From: Crossaster papposus
Taxonomy: Eukaryota > Echinodermata > Asteroidea > Velatida > Solasteridae
DNA length: 64,000 nucleotides
NCBI GenBank assembly: GCA_037893245.1
Contig: JBAIAA010000735.1
Coordinates: forward strand, 1-64,000
Reading direction: 5' to 3'
Shown: piece by piece, positions 11,773-26,206 of the stretch
How positions within the stretch are numbered: the first letter of the stretch is position 1
How the letters are laid out: every line of letters starts with the position of its first letter
Notes under the pieces: generated by a model
Told to the model about the DNA's origin: nothing
The model's database searches: none
Seen by the model: the letters and a program-made list of their open reading frames with translations, nothing else
Program-made: the position numbers and the translations under genes

Positions 11773-14700
11773 GTGTCTACTTTGTCACTCCGAGTCGAGT
11801 ACCTCATGTAATACCAAAAACTTGTTAGCAGAGCGAGGTTTCGATCCTCGGACCTCTGGGTTATGGGCCCAGCACGCTTCAACTGCGCCACTATGCCTCA
11901 TGTAAATTTAGAAAATGCAAACAAAATGAAAGCAGACATTCTAAAAACATTCTACAATATTTATTAAATGTGAATAGCAGTGAAGCAAAAATACCTAGTT
12001 AGCAAAGCGAGGTTTTGGTCCTCGGACCTCTGGGCTATGGGCCCATCACGCTCCCGCTGCACTACTCTGCGTAACTATTTTTAATGAAAATGAAATCCCT
12101 ATCAAATACAAAATTATCCTGAGCAGACCGAGGTTGTGATCATCCGAACTCTCGGTTACTGACCAAGAAAGGGTCTACTTTGTCACTCTGAGTCGAGTAC
12201 TTCAAGTCATACCAAAAACTTATTAGCAGCAGAACGAGGTTTTGATCCTCGGCACTCTGGGTTATAGGCCCAGCAAGCTTCCACTGCGCCACCATGCCTC
12301 ATGTAAATTTAGAAAAACAACAAACCAAATAAAAGCAGACATTCTAAAAACATTCTAAAATAATTATTAAATTTGAATAACAGTGAAGCAAAAATACCTC
12401 TTTAGCAGAGCGAGGTTTCGGTCCTCGGGCCTCTGGGTTATGGGCCCATCACGCTTCCCACTGCACCACTCTGCGTAACTATTTGTAATGAAAATGAAAA
12501 CACTTTCAAGGAAATAATTATCCTGAGCAGACCGAGGTTGTGGTCAACCAAACTCTCGGGTACTGACCAAGAAAGTGTCTACTTTGTCACTCCGAGTCGA
12601 GTACCTCATGTAATACCAAAAACTTGTTAGCAGAGCGAGGTTTCGATCCTCGGACCTCTGGGTTATGGGCCCAGCACGCTTCAACTGCGCCACTATGCCT
12701 CATGTAAATTTAGAAAATGCAAACAAAATGAAAGCAGACATTCTAAAAACATTCTACAATATTTATTAAATGTGAATAGCAGTGAAGCAAAAATACCTAG
12801 TTAGCAAAGCGAGGTTTTGGTCCTCGGACCTCTGGGCTATGGGCCCATCACGCTCCCGCTGCACTACTCTGCGTAACTATTTTTAATGAAAATGAAATCC
12901 CTATCAAATACAAAATTATCCTGAGCAGACCGAGGTTGTGATCATCCGAACTCTCGGTTACTGACCAAGAAAGGGTCTACTTTGTCACTCTGAGTCGAGT
13001 ACTTCAAGTCATACCAAAAACTTATTAGCAGCAGAACGAGGTTTTGATCCTCGGCACTCTGGGTTATAGGCCCAGCAAGCTTCCACTGCGCCACCATGCC
13101 TCATGTAAATTTAGAAAAACAACAAACAAAATAAAAGCAGACATTCTAAAAACATTCTAAAATAATTATTAAATTTGAATAACAGTGAAGCAAAAATACC
13201 TCTTTAGCAGAGCGAGGTTTCGGTCCTCGGGCCTCTGGGTTATGGGCCCATCACGCTTCCCACTGCACCACTCTGCGTAACTATTTGTAATGAAAATGAA
13301 ATCACTTTCAAGGAAATAATTATCCTGAGCAGACCGAGGTTGTGGTCAACCAAACTCTCGGGTACTGACCAAGAAAGTGTCTACTTTGTCACTCCGAGTC
13401 GAGTACCTCATGTCATACCAAAAACTTGTTAGCAGAGCGAGGTTTCGATCCTCGGACCTCTGGGTTATGGGCCCAGCACGCTTCAACTGCGCCACTATGC
13501 CTCATGTAAATTTAGAAAATGCAAACAAAATGAAAGCAGACATTCTAAAAATATTCTACAATATTTATTAAATGTGAATAGCAGTGAAGCAAAAATACCT
13601 AGTTAGCAAAGCGAGGTTTTGGTCCTCGGACCTCTGGGCTATGGGCCCATCACGCTCCCGCTGCACTACTCTGCATAACTATTTTTAATGAAAATGAAAT
13701 CCCTATCAAATACAAAATTATCCTGAGCAGACCGAGGTTGTGATCATCCGAACTCTCGGTTACTGACCAAGAAAGGGTCTACTTTGTCACTCTGAGTCGA
13801 GTACTTCAAGTCATACCAAAAACTTATTAGCAGCAGAACGAGGTTTTGATCCTCGGCACTCTGGGTTATAGGCCCAGCAAGCTTCCACTGCGCCACCATG
13901 CCTCATGTAAATTTAGAAAAACAACAAACAAAATAAAAGCAGACATTCTAAAAACATTCTAAAATAATTATTAAATTTGAATAACAGTGAAGCAAAAATA
14001 CCTCTTTAGCAGAGCGAGGTTTTGGTCCTCGGGCCTCTGGGTTATGGGCCCATCACGCTTCCCACTGCACCACTCTGCGTAACTATTTGTAATGAAAATG
14101 AAATCACTTTCAAGGAAATAATTATCCTGAGCAGACCGAGGTTGTGGTCAACCAAACTCTCGGGTACTGACCAAGAAAGTGTCTACTTTGTCACTCCGAG
14201 TCGAGTACCTCATGTCATACCAAAAACTTGTTAGCAGAGCGAGGTTTCGATCCTCGGACCTCTGGGTTATGGGCCCAGCACGCTTCAACTGCGCCACTAT
14301 GCCTCATGTAAATTTAGAAAATGCAAACAAAATGAAAGCAGACATTCTAAAAACATTCTACAATATTTATTAAATGTGAATAGCAGTGAAGCAAAAATAC
14401 CTAGTTAGCAAAGCAAGGTTTTGGTCCTCGGACCTCTGGGCTATGGGCCCATCACGCTCCCGCTGCACTACTCTGCGTAACTATTTTTAATGAAAATGAA
14501 ATCCCTATCAAATACAAAATTATCCTGAGCAGACCGAGGTTGTGATCATCCGAACTCTCGGTTACTGACCAAGAAAGGGTCTACTTTGTCACTCTGAGTC
14601 GAGTACTTCAAGTCATACCAAAAACTTATTAGCAGCAGAACGAGGTTTTGATCCTCGGCACTCTGGGTTATAGGCCCAGCAAGCTTCCACTGCGCCACCA

Positions 14701-17700
14701 TGCCTCATGTAAATTTAGAAAAACAACAAACAAAATAAAAGCAGACATTCTAAAAACATTCTAAAATAATTATTAAATTTGAATAACAGTGAAGCAAAAA
14801 TACCTCTTTAGCAGAGCGAGGTTTCGGTCCTCGGGCCTCTGGGTTATGGGCCCATCACGCTTCCCACTGCACCACTCTGCGTAACTATTTGTAATGAAAA
14901 TGAAATCACTTTCAAGGAAATAATTATCCTGAGCAGACCGAGGTTGTGGTCAACCAAACTCTCGGGTACTGACCAAGAAAGTGTCTACTTTGTCACTCCG
15001 AGTCGAGTACCTCATGTCATACCAAAAACTTGTTAGCAGAGCGAGGTTTCGATCCTCGGACCTCTGGGTTATGGGCCCAGCACGCTTCAACTGCGCCACT
15101 ATGCCTCATGTAAATTTAGAAAATGCAAACAAATGAAAGCAGACATTCTAAAAACATTCTACAATATTTATTAAATGTGAATAGCAGTGAAGCAAAAATA
15201 CCTAGTTAGCAAAGCGAGGTTTTGGTCCTCGGACCTCTGGGCTATGGGCCCATCACGCTCTCGCTGCACTACTCTGCGTAACTATTTTTAATGAAAATGA
15301 AATCCCTATCAAATACAAAATTATCCTGAGCAGACCGAGGTTGTGATCATCCGAACTCTCGGTTACTGACCAAGAAAGGGTCTACTTTGTCACTCTGAGT
15401 CGAGTACTTCAAGTCATACCAAAAACTTATTAGCAGCAGAACGAGGTTTTGATCCTCGGCACTCTGGGTTATAGGCCCAGCAAGCTTCCACTGCGCCACC
15501 ATGCCTCATGTAAATTTAGAAAAACAACAAACAAAATAAAAGCAGACATTTTAAAAACATTCTAAAATAATTATTAAATTTGAATAACAGTGAAGCAAAA
15601 ATACCTCTTTAGCAGAGCGAGGTTTCGGTCCTCGGGCCTCTGGGTTATGGGCCCATCACGCTTCCCACTGCACCACTCTGCGTAACTATTTGTAATGAAA
15701 ATGAAATCACTTTCAAGGAAATAATTATCCTGAGCAGACCGAGGTTGTGGTCAACCAAACTCTCGGGTACTGACCAAGAAAGTGTCTACTTTGTCACTCC
15801 GAGTCGAGTACCTCATGTCATACCAAAAACTTGTTAGCAGAGCGAGGTTTCGATCCTCGGACCTCTGGGTTATGGGCCCAGCACGCTTCAACTGCGCCAC
15901 TATGCCTCATGTAAATTTAGAAAATGCAAACAAAATGAAAGCAGACATTCTAAAAACATTCTACAATATTTATTAAATGTGAATAGCAGTGAAGCAAAAA
16001 TACATAGTTAGCAAAGCGAGGTTTTGGTCCTCGGACCTCTGGGCTATTGGCCCATCACGCTCCCGCTGCACTACTCTGCGTAACTATTTTTAATGAAAAT
16101 GAAATCCCTATCAAATACAAAATTATCCTGAGCAGACCGAGGTTGTGATCATCCGAACTCTCGGTTACTGACCAAGAAAGGGTCTACTTTGTCACTCTGA
16201 GTCGAGTACTTCAAGTCATACCAAAAACTTATTAGCAGCAGAACGAGGTTTTGATCCTCGGCACTCTAGGTTATAGGCCCAGCAAGCTTCCACTGCGCCA
16301 CCATGCCTCATGTAAATTTAGAAAAACAACAAACAAAATAAAAGCAGACATTCTAAAAACATTCTAAAATAATTATTAAATTTGAATAACAGTGAAGCAA
16401 AAATACCTCTTAAGCAGAGCGAGGTTTCGGTCCTCGGGCCTCTGGGATATGGGCCCATCACGCTTCCCACTGCACCACTCTGCGTAACTATTTGTAATGA
16501 AAATGAAATCACTTTCAAGGAAATAATTATCCTGAGCAGACCGAGGTTGTGGTCAACCAAACTCTCGGGTACTGACCAAGAAAGTGTCTACTTTGTCACT
16601 CCGAGTCGAGTACCTCATGTCATACCAAAAACTTGTTAGCAGAGCGAGGTTTCGATCCTCGGACCTCTGGGTTATGGGCCCAGCACGCTTCAACTGCGCC
16701 ACTATGCCTCATGTAAATTTAGAAAATGCAAACAAAATGAAAGCAGACATTCTAAAAACATTCTACAATATTTATTAAATGTGAATAGCAGTGAAGCAAA
16801 AATACCTAGTTAGCAAAGCGAGGTTTTGGTCCTCGGACCTCTGGGCTATGGGCCCATCACGCTCCCGCTGCACTACTCTGCGTAACTATTTTTAATGAAA
16901 ATGAAATCCCTATCAAATACAAAATTATCCTGAGCAGACCGAGGTTGTGATCATCCGAACTCTCGGTTACTGACCAAGAAAGGGTCTACTTTGTCACTCT
17001 GAGTCGAGTACTTCAAGTCATACCAAAAACTTATTAGCAGCAGAACGAGGTTTTGATCCTCGGCACTCTGGGTTATAGGCCCAGCAAGCTTCCACTGCGC
17101 CACCATGCCTCATGTAAATTTAGAAAAACAACAAACAAAATAAAAGCAGACATTCTAAAAACATTCTAAAGTAATTATTAAATTTGAATAACAGTGAAGC
17201 AAAAATACCTCTTTAGCAGAGCGAGGTTTCGGTCCTCGGGCCTCTGGGTTATGGGCCCATCACGCTTCCCACTGCACCACTCTGCGTAACTATTTGTAAT
17301 GAAAATGAAATCACTTTCAAGGAAATAATTATCCTGAGCAGACCGAGGTTGTGGTCAACCAAACTCTCGGGTACTGACCAAGAAAGTGTCTACTTTGTCA
17401 CTCCGAGTCGAGTACCTCATGTCATACCAAAAACTTGTTAGCAGAGCGAGGTTTCGATCCTCGGACCTCTGGGTTATGGGCCCAGCACGCTTCAACTGCG
17501 CCACTATGCCTCATGTAAATTTAGAAAATGCAAACAAATGAAAGCAGACATTCTAAAAACATTCTACAATATTTATTAAATGTGAATAGCAGTGAAGCAA
17601 AAATACCTAGTTAGCAAAGCGAGGTTTTGGTCCTCGGACCTCTGGGCTATGGGCCCATCACGCTCTCGCTGCACTACTCTGCGTAACTATTTTTAATGAA

Positions 17701-20592
17701 AATGAAATCCCTATCAAATACAAAATTATCCTGAGCAGACCGAGGTTGTGATCATCCGAACTCTCGGTTACTGACCAAGAAAGGGTCTACTTTGTCACTC
17801 TGAGTCGAGTACTTCAAGTCATACCAAAAACTTATTAGCAGCAGAACGAGGTTTTGATCCTCGGCACTCTGGGTTATAGGCCCAGCAAGCTTCCACTGCG
17901 CCACCATGCCTCATGTAAATTTAGAAAAACAACAAACAAAATAAAAGCAGACATTTTAAAAACATTCTAAAATAATTATTAAATTTGAATAACAGTGAAG
18001 CAAAAATACCTCTTTAGCAGAGCGAGGTTTCGGTCCTCGGGCCTCTGGGTTATGGGCCCATCACGCTTCCCACTGCACCACTCTGCGTAACTATTTGTAA
18101 TGAAAATGAAATCACTTTCAAGGAAATAATTATCCTGAGCAGACCGAGGTTGTGGTCAACCAAACTCTCGGGTACTGACCAAGAAAGTGTCTACTTTGTC
18201 ACTCCGAGTCGAGTACCTCATGTCATACCAAAAACTTGTTAGCAGAGCGAGGTTTCGATCCTCGGACCTCTGGGTTATGGGCCCAGCACGCTTCAACTGC
18301 GCCACTATGCCTCATGTAAATTTAGAAAATGCAAACAAAATGAAAGCAGACATTCTAAAAACATTCTACAATATTTATTAAATGTGAATAGCAGTGAAGC
18401 AAAAATACCTAGTTAGCAAAGCGAGGTTTTGGTCCTCGGACCTCTGGGCTATGGGCCCATCACGCTCCCGCTGCACTACTCTGCGTAACTATTTTTAATG
18501 AAAATGAATTCCCTATCAAATACAAAATTATCCTGAGCAGACCGAGGTTGTGATCATCCGAACTCTCGGTTACTGACCAAGAAAGGGTCTACTTTGTCAC
18601 TCTGAGTTGAGTACTTCAAGTCATACCAAAAACTTATTAGCAGCAGAACGAGGTTTTGATCCTCGGCACTCTGGGTTATAGGCCCAGCAAGCTTCCACTG
18701 CGCCACCATGCCTCATGTAAATTTAGAAAAACAACAAACAAAATAAAAGCAGACATTCTAAAAACATTCTAAAATAATTATTAAATTTGAATAACAGTGA
18801 AGCAAAAATACCTCTTTAGCAGAGCGAGGTTTCGGTCCTCGGGCCTCTGGGTTATGGGCCCATCACGCTTCCCACTGCACCACTCTGCGTAACTATTTGT
18901 AATGAAAATGAAATCACTTTCAAGGAAATAATTATCCTGAGCAGACCGAGGTTGTGGTCAACCAAACTCTCGGGTACTGACCAAGAAAGTGTCTACTTTG
19001 TCACTCCGAGTCGAGTACCTCATGTCATACCAAAAACTTGTTAGCAGAGCGAGGTTTCGATCCTCGGACCTCTGGGTTATGGGCCCAGCACGCTTCAACT
19101 GCGCCACTATGCCTCATGTAAATTTAGAAAATGCAAACAAAATGAAAGCAGACATTCTAAAAATATTCTACAATATTTATTAAATGTGAATAGCAGTGAA
19201 GCAAAAATACCTAGTTAGCAAAGCGAGGTTTTGGTCCTCGGACCTCTGGGCTATGGGCCCATCACGCTCCCGCTGCACTACTCTGCGTAACTATTTTTAA
19301 TGAAAATGAAATCCCTATCAAATACAAAATTATCCTGAGCAGACCGAGGTTGTGATCATCCGAACTCTCGGTTACTGACCAAGAAAGGGTCTACTTTGTC
19401 ACTCTGAGTCGAGTACTTCAAGTCATACCAAAAACTTATTAGCAGCAGAACGAGGTTTTGATCCTCGGCACTCTGGGTTATAGGCCCAGCAAGCTTCCAC
19501 TGCGCCACCATGCCTCATGTAAATTTAGAAAAACAACAAACCAAATAAAAGCAGACATTCTAAAAACATTCTAAAATAATTATTAAATTTGAATAACAGT
19601 GAAGCAAAAATACCTCTTTAGCAGAGCGAGGTTTCGGTCCTCGGGCCTCTGGGTTATGGGCCCATCACGCTTCCCACTGCACCACTCTGCGTAACTATTT
19701 GTAATGAAAATGAAATCACTTTCAAGGAAATAATTATCCTGAGCAGACCGAGGTTGTGGTCAACCAAACTCTCGGGTACTGACCAAGAAAGTGTCTACTT
19801 TGTCACTCCGAGTCGAGTACCTCATGTAATACCAAAAACTTGTTAGCAGAGCGAGGTTTCGATCCTCGGACCTCTGGGTTATGGGCCCAGCACGCTTCAA
19901 CTGCGCCACTATGCCTCATGTAAATTTAGAAAATGCAAACAAAATGAAAGCAGACATTCTAAAAACATTCTACAATATTTATTAAATGTGAATAGCAGTG
20001 AAGCAAAAATACCTAGTTAGCAAAGCGAGGTTTTGGTCCTCGGACCTCTGGGCTATGGGCCCATCACGCTCCCGCTGCACTACTCTGCGTAACTATTTTT
20101 AATGAAAATGAAATCCCTATCAAATACAAAATTATCCTGAGCAGACCGAGGTTGTGATCATCCGAACTCTCGGTTACTGACCAAGAAAGGGTCTACTTTG
20201 TCACTCTGAGTCGAGTACTTCAAGTCATACCAAAAACTTATTAGCAGCAGAACGAGGTTTTGATCCTCGGCACTCTGGGTTATAGGCCCAGCAAGCTTCC
20301 ACTGCGCCACCATGCCTCATGTAAATTTAGAAAAACAACAAACAAAATAAAAGCAGACATTCTAAAAACATTCTAAAATAATTATTAAATTTGAATAACA
20401 GTGAAGCAAAAATACCTCTTTAGCAGAGCGAGGTTTTGGTCCTCGGGCCTCTGGGTTATGGGCCCATCATGCTTCCCACTGCACCACTCTGCGTAACTAT
20501 TTGTAATGAAAATGAAATCACTTTCAAGGAAATAATTATCCTGAGCAGACCGAGGTTGTGGTCAACCAAACTCTCGGGTACTGACCAAGAAA
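11773..20592. repeat. Eleven HOR units, two of them 801 bp
   Basis: Anchors p: 11773, 12575, 13377, 14179, 14981, 15782, 16584, 17386, 18187, 18989, 19791. Units 11773, 12575 and 19791 carry GTAATACC between M3' and A (class v) and follow a C spacer with ACCAAAT. Units 13377 and 18989 have AAAATATTC (class i). Units 14981 and 17386 lack one A in the A-B spacer and have CTCTCGCTG in B and ATTTTAAAAAC after C (class delta-t). Unit 18187 has AATTCCC and GAGTTGAG (18608). The unit at 13377 has CTGCATAAC in B. Confidence 0.9.
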
Positions 20593-21394
20593 GTGTCTAC
20601 TTTGTCACTCCGAGTCGAGTACCTCATGTCATACCAAAAACTTGTTAGCAGAGCGAGGTTTCGATCCTCGGACCTCTGGGTTATGGGCCCAGCACGCTTC
20701 AACTGCGCCACTATGCCTCATGTAAATTTAGAAAATGCAAACAAAATGAAAGCAGACATTCTAAAAATATTCTACAATATTTATTAAATGTGAATAGCAG
20801 TGAAGCAAAAATACCTAGTTAGCAAAGCGAGGTTTTGGTCCTCGGACCTCTGGGCTATGGGCCCATCACGCTCCCGCTGCACTACTCTGCATAACTATTT
20901 TTAATGAAAATGAAATCCCTATCAAATACAAAATTATCCTGAGCAGACCGAGGTTGTGATCATCCGAACTCTCGGTTACTGACCAAGAAAGGGTCTACTT
21001 TGTCACTCTGAGTCGAGTACTTCAAGTCATACCAAAAACTTATTAGCAGCAGAACGAGGTTTTGATCCTCGGCACTCTGGGTTATAGGCCCAGCAAGCTT
21101 CCACTGCGCCACCATGCCTCATGTAAATTTAGAAAAACAACAAACAAAATAAAAGCAGACATTCTAAAAACATTCTAAAATAATTATTAAATTTGAATAA
21201 CAGTGAAGCAAAAATACCTCTTTAGCAGAGCGAGGTTTTGGTCCTCGGGCCTCTGGGTTATGGGCCCATCACGCTTCCCACTGCACCACTCTGCGTAACT
21301 ATTTGTAATGAAAATGAAATCACTTTCAAGGAAATAATTATCCTGAGCAGACCGAGGTTGTGGTCAACCAAACTCTCGGGTACTGACCAAGAAA

Positions 21395-23800
21395 GTGTCT
21401 ACTTTGTCACTCCGAGTCGAGTACCTCATGTCATACCAAAAACTTGTTAGCAGAGCGAGGTTTCGATCCTCGGACCTCTGGGTTATGGGCCCAGCACGCT
21501 TCAACTGCGCCACTATGCCTCATGTAAATTTAGAAAATGCAAACAAAATGAAAGCAGACATTCTAAAAATATTCTACAATATTTATTAAATGTGAATAGC
21601 AGTGAAGCAAAAATACCTAGTTAGCAAAGCGAGGTTTTGGTCCTCGGACCTCTGGGCTATGGGCCCATCACGCTCCCGCTGCACTACTCTGCGTAACTAT
21701 TTTTAATGAAAATGAAATCCCTATCAAATACAAAATTATCCTGAGCAGACCGAGGTTGTGATCATTCGAACTCTCGGTTACTGACCAAGAAAGGGTCTAC
21801 TTTGTCACTCTGAGTCGAGTACTTCAAGTCATACCAAAAACTTATTAGCAGCAGAACGAGGTTTTGATCCTCGGCACTCTGGGTTATAGGCCCAGCAAGC
21901 TTCCACTGCGCCACCATGCCTCATGTAAATTTAGAAAAACAACAAACCAAATAAAAGCAGACATTCTAAAAACATTCTAAAATAATTATTAAATTTGAAT
22001 AACAGTGAAGCAAAAATACCTCTTTAGCAGAGCGAGGTTTCGGTCCTCGGGCCTCTGGGTTATGGGCCCATCACGCTTCCCACTGCACCACTCTGCGTAA
22101 CTATTTGTAATGAAAATGAAATCACTTTCAAGGAAATAATTATCCTGAGCAGACCGAGGTTGTGGTCAACCAAACTCTCGGGTACTGACCAAGAAAGTGT
22201 CTACTTTGTCACTCCGAGTCGAGTACCTCATGTAATACCAAAAACTTGTTAGCAGAGCGAGGTTTCGATCCTCGGACCTCTGGGTTATGGGCCCAGCACG
22301 CTTCAACTGCGCCACTATGCCTCATGTAAATTTAGAAAATGCAAACAAAATGAAAGCAGACATTCTAAAAACATTCTACAATATTTATTAAATGTGAATA
22401 GCAGTGAAGCAAAAATACCTAGTTAGCAAAGCGAGGTTTTGGTCCTCGGACCTCTGGGCTATGGGCCCATCACGCTCCCGCTGCACTACTCTGCGTAACT
22501 ATTTTTAATGAAAATGAAATCCCTATCAAATACAAAATTATCCTGAGCGGACCGAGGTTGTGATCATCCGAACTCTCGGTTACTGACCAAGAAAGGGTCT
22601 ACTTTGTCACTCTGAGTCGAGTACTTCAAGTCATACCAAAAACTTATTAGCAGCAGAACGAGGTTTTGATCCTCGGCACTCTGGGTTATAGGCCCAGCAA
22701 GCTTCCACTGCGCCACCATGCCTCATGTAAATTTAGAAAAACAACAAACAAAATAAAAGCAGACATTCTAAAAACATTCTAAAATAATTATTAAATTTGA
22801 ATAACAGTGAAGCAAAAATACCTCTTTAGCAGAGCGAGGTTTTGGTCCTCGGGCCTCTGGGTTATGGGCCCATCACGCTTCCCACTGCACCACTCTGCGT
22901 AACTATTTGTAATGAAAATGAAATCACTTTCAAGGAAATAATTATCCTGAGCAGACCGAGGTTGTGGTCAACCAAACTCTCGGGTACTGACCAAGAAAGT
23001 GTCTACTTTGTCACTCCGAGTCGAGTACCTCATGTCATACCAAAAACTTGTTAGCAGAGCGAGGTTTCGATCCTCGGACCTCTGGGTTATGGGCCCAGCA
23101 CGCTTCAACTGCGCCACTATGCCTCATGTAAATTTAGAAAATGCAAACAAAATGAAAGCAGACATTCTAAAAATATTCTACAATATTTATTAAATGTGAA
23201 TAGCAGTGAAGCAAAAATACCTAGTTAGCAAAGCGAGGTTTTGGTCCTCGGACCTCTGGGCTATGGGCCCATCACGCTCCCGCTGCACTACTCTGCATAA
23301 CTATTTTTAATGAAAATGAAATCCCTATCAAATACAAAATTATCCTGAGCAGACCGAGGTTGTGATCATCCGAACTCTCGGTTACTGACCAAGAAAGGGT
23401 GTACTTTGTCACTCTGAGTCGAGTACTTCAAGTCATACCAAAAACTTATTAGCAGCAGAACGAGGTTTTGATCCTCGGCACTCTGGGTTATAGGCCCAGC
23501 AAGCTTCCACTGCGCCACCATGCCTCATGTAAATTTAGAAAAACAACAAACAAAATAAAAGCAGACATTCTAAAAACATTCTAAAATAATTATTAAATTT
23601 GAATAACAGTGAAGCAAAAATACCTCTTTAGCAGAGCGAGGTTTTGGTCCTCGGGCCTCTGGGTTATGGGCCCATCACGCTTCCCACTGCACCACTCTGC
23701 GTAACTATTTGTAATGAAAATGAAATCACTTTCAAGGAAATAATTATCCTGAGCAGACCGAGGTTGTGGTCAACCAAACTCTCGGGTACTGACCAAGAAA
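21395..23800. repeat. Three-unit block (2406 bp), copy 1
   Basis: Ordered markers: ATTCGAAC in M3 (21764), GTAATACC, GAGCGGACC (22547), CTGCATAAC, GTGTAC (23401). All recur 2406 bp later at 24170, 24953 and 25807. The two copies are adjacent, so this is a direct tandem duplication of three HORs. Confidence 0.9.
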
Positions 23801-26206
23801 GTGTCTACTTTGTCACTCCGAGTCGAGTACCTCATGTCATACCAAAAACTTGTTAGCAGAGCGAGGTTTCGATCCTCGGACCTCTGGGTTATGGGCCCAG
23901 CACGCTTCAACTGCGCCACTATGCCTCATGTAAATTTAGAAAATGCAAACAAAATGAAAGCAGACATTCTAAAAATATTCTACAATATTTATTAAATGTG
24001 AATAGCAGTGAAGCAAAAATACCTAGTTAGCAAAGCGAGGTTTTGGTCCTCGGACCTCTGGGCTATGGGCCCATCACGCTCCCGCTGCACTACTCTGCGT
24101 AACTATTTTTAATGAAAATGAAATCCCTATCAAATACAAAATTATCCTGAGCAGACCGAGGTTGTGATCATTCGAACTCTCGGTTACTGACCAAGAAAGG
24201 GTCTACTTTGTCACTCTGAGTCGAGTACTTCAAGTCATACCAAAAACTTATTAGCAGCAGAACGAGGTTTTGATCCTCGGCACTCTGGGTTATAGGCCCA
24301 GCAAGCTTCCACTGCGCCACCATGCCTCATGTAAATTTAGAAAAACAACAAACCAAATAAAAGCAGACATTCTAAAAACATTCTAAAATAATTATTAAAT
24401 TTGAATAACAGTGAAGCAAAAATACCTCTTTAGCAGAGCGAGGTTTCGGTCCTCGGGCCTCTGGGTTATGGGCCCATCACGCTTCCCACTGCACCACTCT
24501 GCGTAACTATTTGTAATGAAAATGAAATCACTTTCAAGGAAATAATTATCCTGAGCAGACCGAGGTTGTGGTCAACCAAACTCTCGGGTACTGACCAAGA
24601 AAGTGTCTACTTTGTCACTCCGAGTCGAGTACCTCATGTAATACCAAAAACTTGTTAGCAGAGCGAGGTTTCGATCCTCGGACCTCTGGGTTATGGGCCC
24701 AGCACGCTTCAACTGCGCCACTATGCCTCATGTAAATTTAGAAAATGCAAACAAAATGAAAGCAGACATTCTAAAAACATTCTACAATATTTATTAAATG
24801 TGAATAGCAGTGAAGCAAAAATACCTAGTTAGCAAAGCGAGGTTTTGGTCCTCGGACCTCTGGGCTATGGGCCCATCACGCTCCCGCTGCACTACTCTGC
24901 GTAACTATTTTTAATGAAAATGAAATCCCTATCAAATACAAAATTATCCTGAGCGGACCGAGGTTGTGATCATCCGAACTCTCGGTTACTGACCAAGAAA
25001 GGGTCTACTTTGTCACTCTGAGTCGAGTACTTCAAGTCATACCAAAAACTTATTAGCAGCAGAACGAGGTTTTGATCCTCGGCACTCTGGGTTATAGGCC
25101 CAGCAAGCTTCCACTGCGCCACCATGCCTCATGTAAATTTAGAAAAACAACAAACAAAATAAAAGCAGACATTCTAAAAACATTCTAAAATAATTATTAA
25201 ATTTGAATAACAGTGAAGCAAAAATACCTCTTTAGCAGAGCGAGGTTTTGGTCCTCGGGCCTCTGGGTTATGGGCCCATCACGCTTCCCACTGCACCACT
25301 CTGCGTAACTATTTGTAATGAAAATGAAATCACTTTCAAGGAAATAATTATCCTGAGCAGACCGAGGTTGTGGTCAACCAAACTCTCGGGTACTGACCAA
25401 GAAAGTGTCTACTTTGTCACTCCGAGTCGAGTACCTCATGTCATACCAAAAACTTGTTAGCAGAGCGAGGTTTCGATCCTCGGACCTCTGGGTTATGGGC
25501 CCAGCACGCTTCAACTGCGCCACTATGCCTCATGTAAATTTAGAAAATGCAAACAAAATGAAAGCAGACATTCTAAAAATATTCTACAATATTTATTAAA
25601 TGTGAATAGCAGTGAAGCAAAAATACCTAGTTAGCAAAGCGAGGTTTTGGTCCTCGGACCTCTGGGCTATGGGCCCATCACGCTCCCGCTGCACTACTCT
25701 GCATAACTATTTTTAATGAAAATGAAATCCCTATCAAATACAAAATTATCCTGAGCAGACCGAGGTTGTGATCATCCGAACTCTCGGTTACTGACCAAGA
25801 AAGGGTGTACTTTGTCACTCTGAGTCGAGTACTTCAAGTCATACCAAAAACTTATTAGCAGCAGAACGAGGTTTTGATCCTCGGCACTCTGGGTTATAGG
25901 CCCAGCAAGCTTCCACTGCGCCACCATGCCTCATGTAAATTTAGAAAAACAACAAACAAAATAAAAGCAGACATTCTAAAAACATTCTAAAATAATTATT
26001 AAATTTGAATAACAGTGAAGCAAAAATACCTCTTTAGCAGAGCGAGGTTTTGGTCCTCGGGCCTCTGGGTTATGGGCCCATCACGCTTCCCACTGCACCA
26101 CTCTGCGTAACTATTTGTAATGAAAATGAAATCACTTTCAAGGAAATAATTATCCTGAGCAGACCGAGGTTGTGGTCAACCAAACTCTCGGGTACTGACC
26201 AAGAAA
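23801..26206. repeat. Three-unit block (2406 bp), copy 2
   Basis: Tandem copy of 21395-23800 with the same markers in the same order. I saw no substitution separating the two copies at the marker sites, which implies a very recent event. Related cassettes recur at 47055-49460 and 54272-56677, and with one extra unit at 31018-34225. Confidence 0.9.

Noticed and set aside
14022-14234. A 70-codon open frame starting MVLGPLGYGP in about thirty units
   Set aside because: It exists only where a CpG change in the D T loop creates a TTG that can be taken as a start. It overlaps modules D and M3' antisense and has no coding signature.
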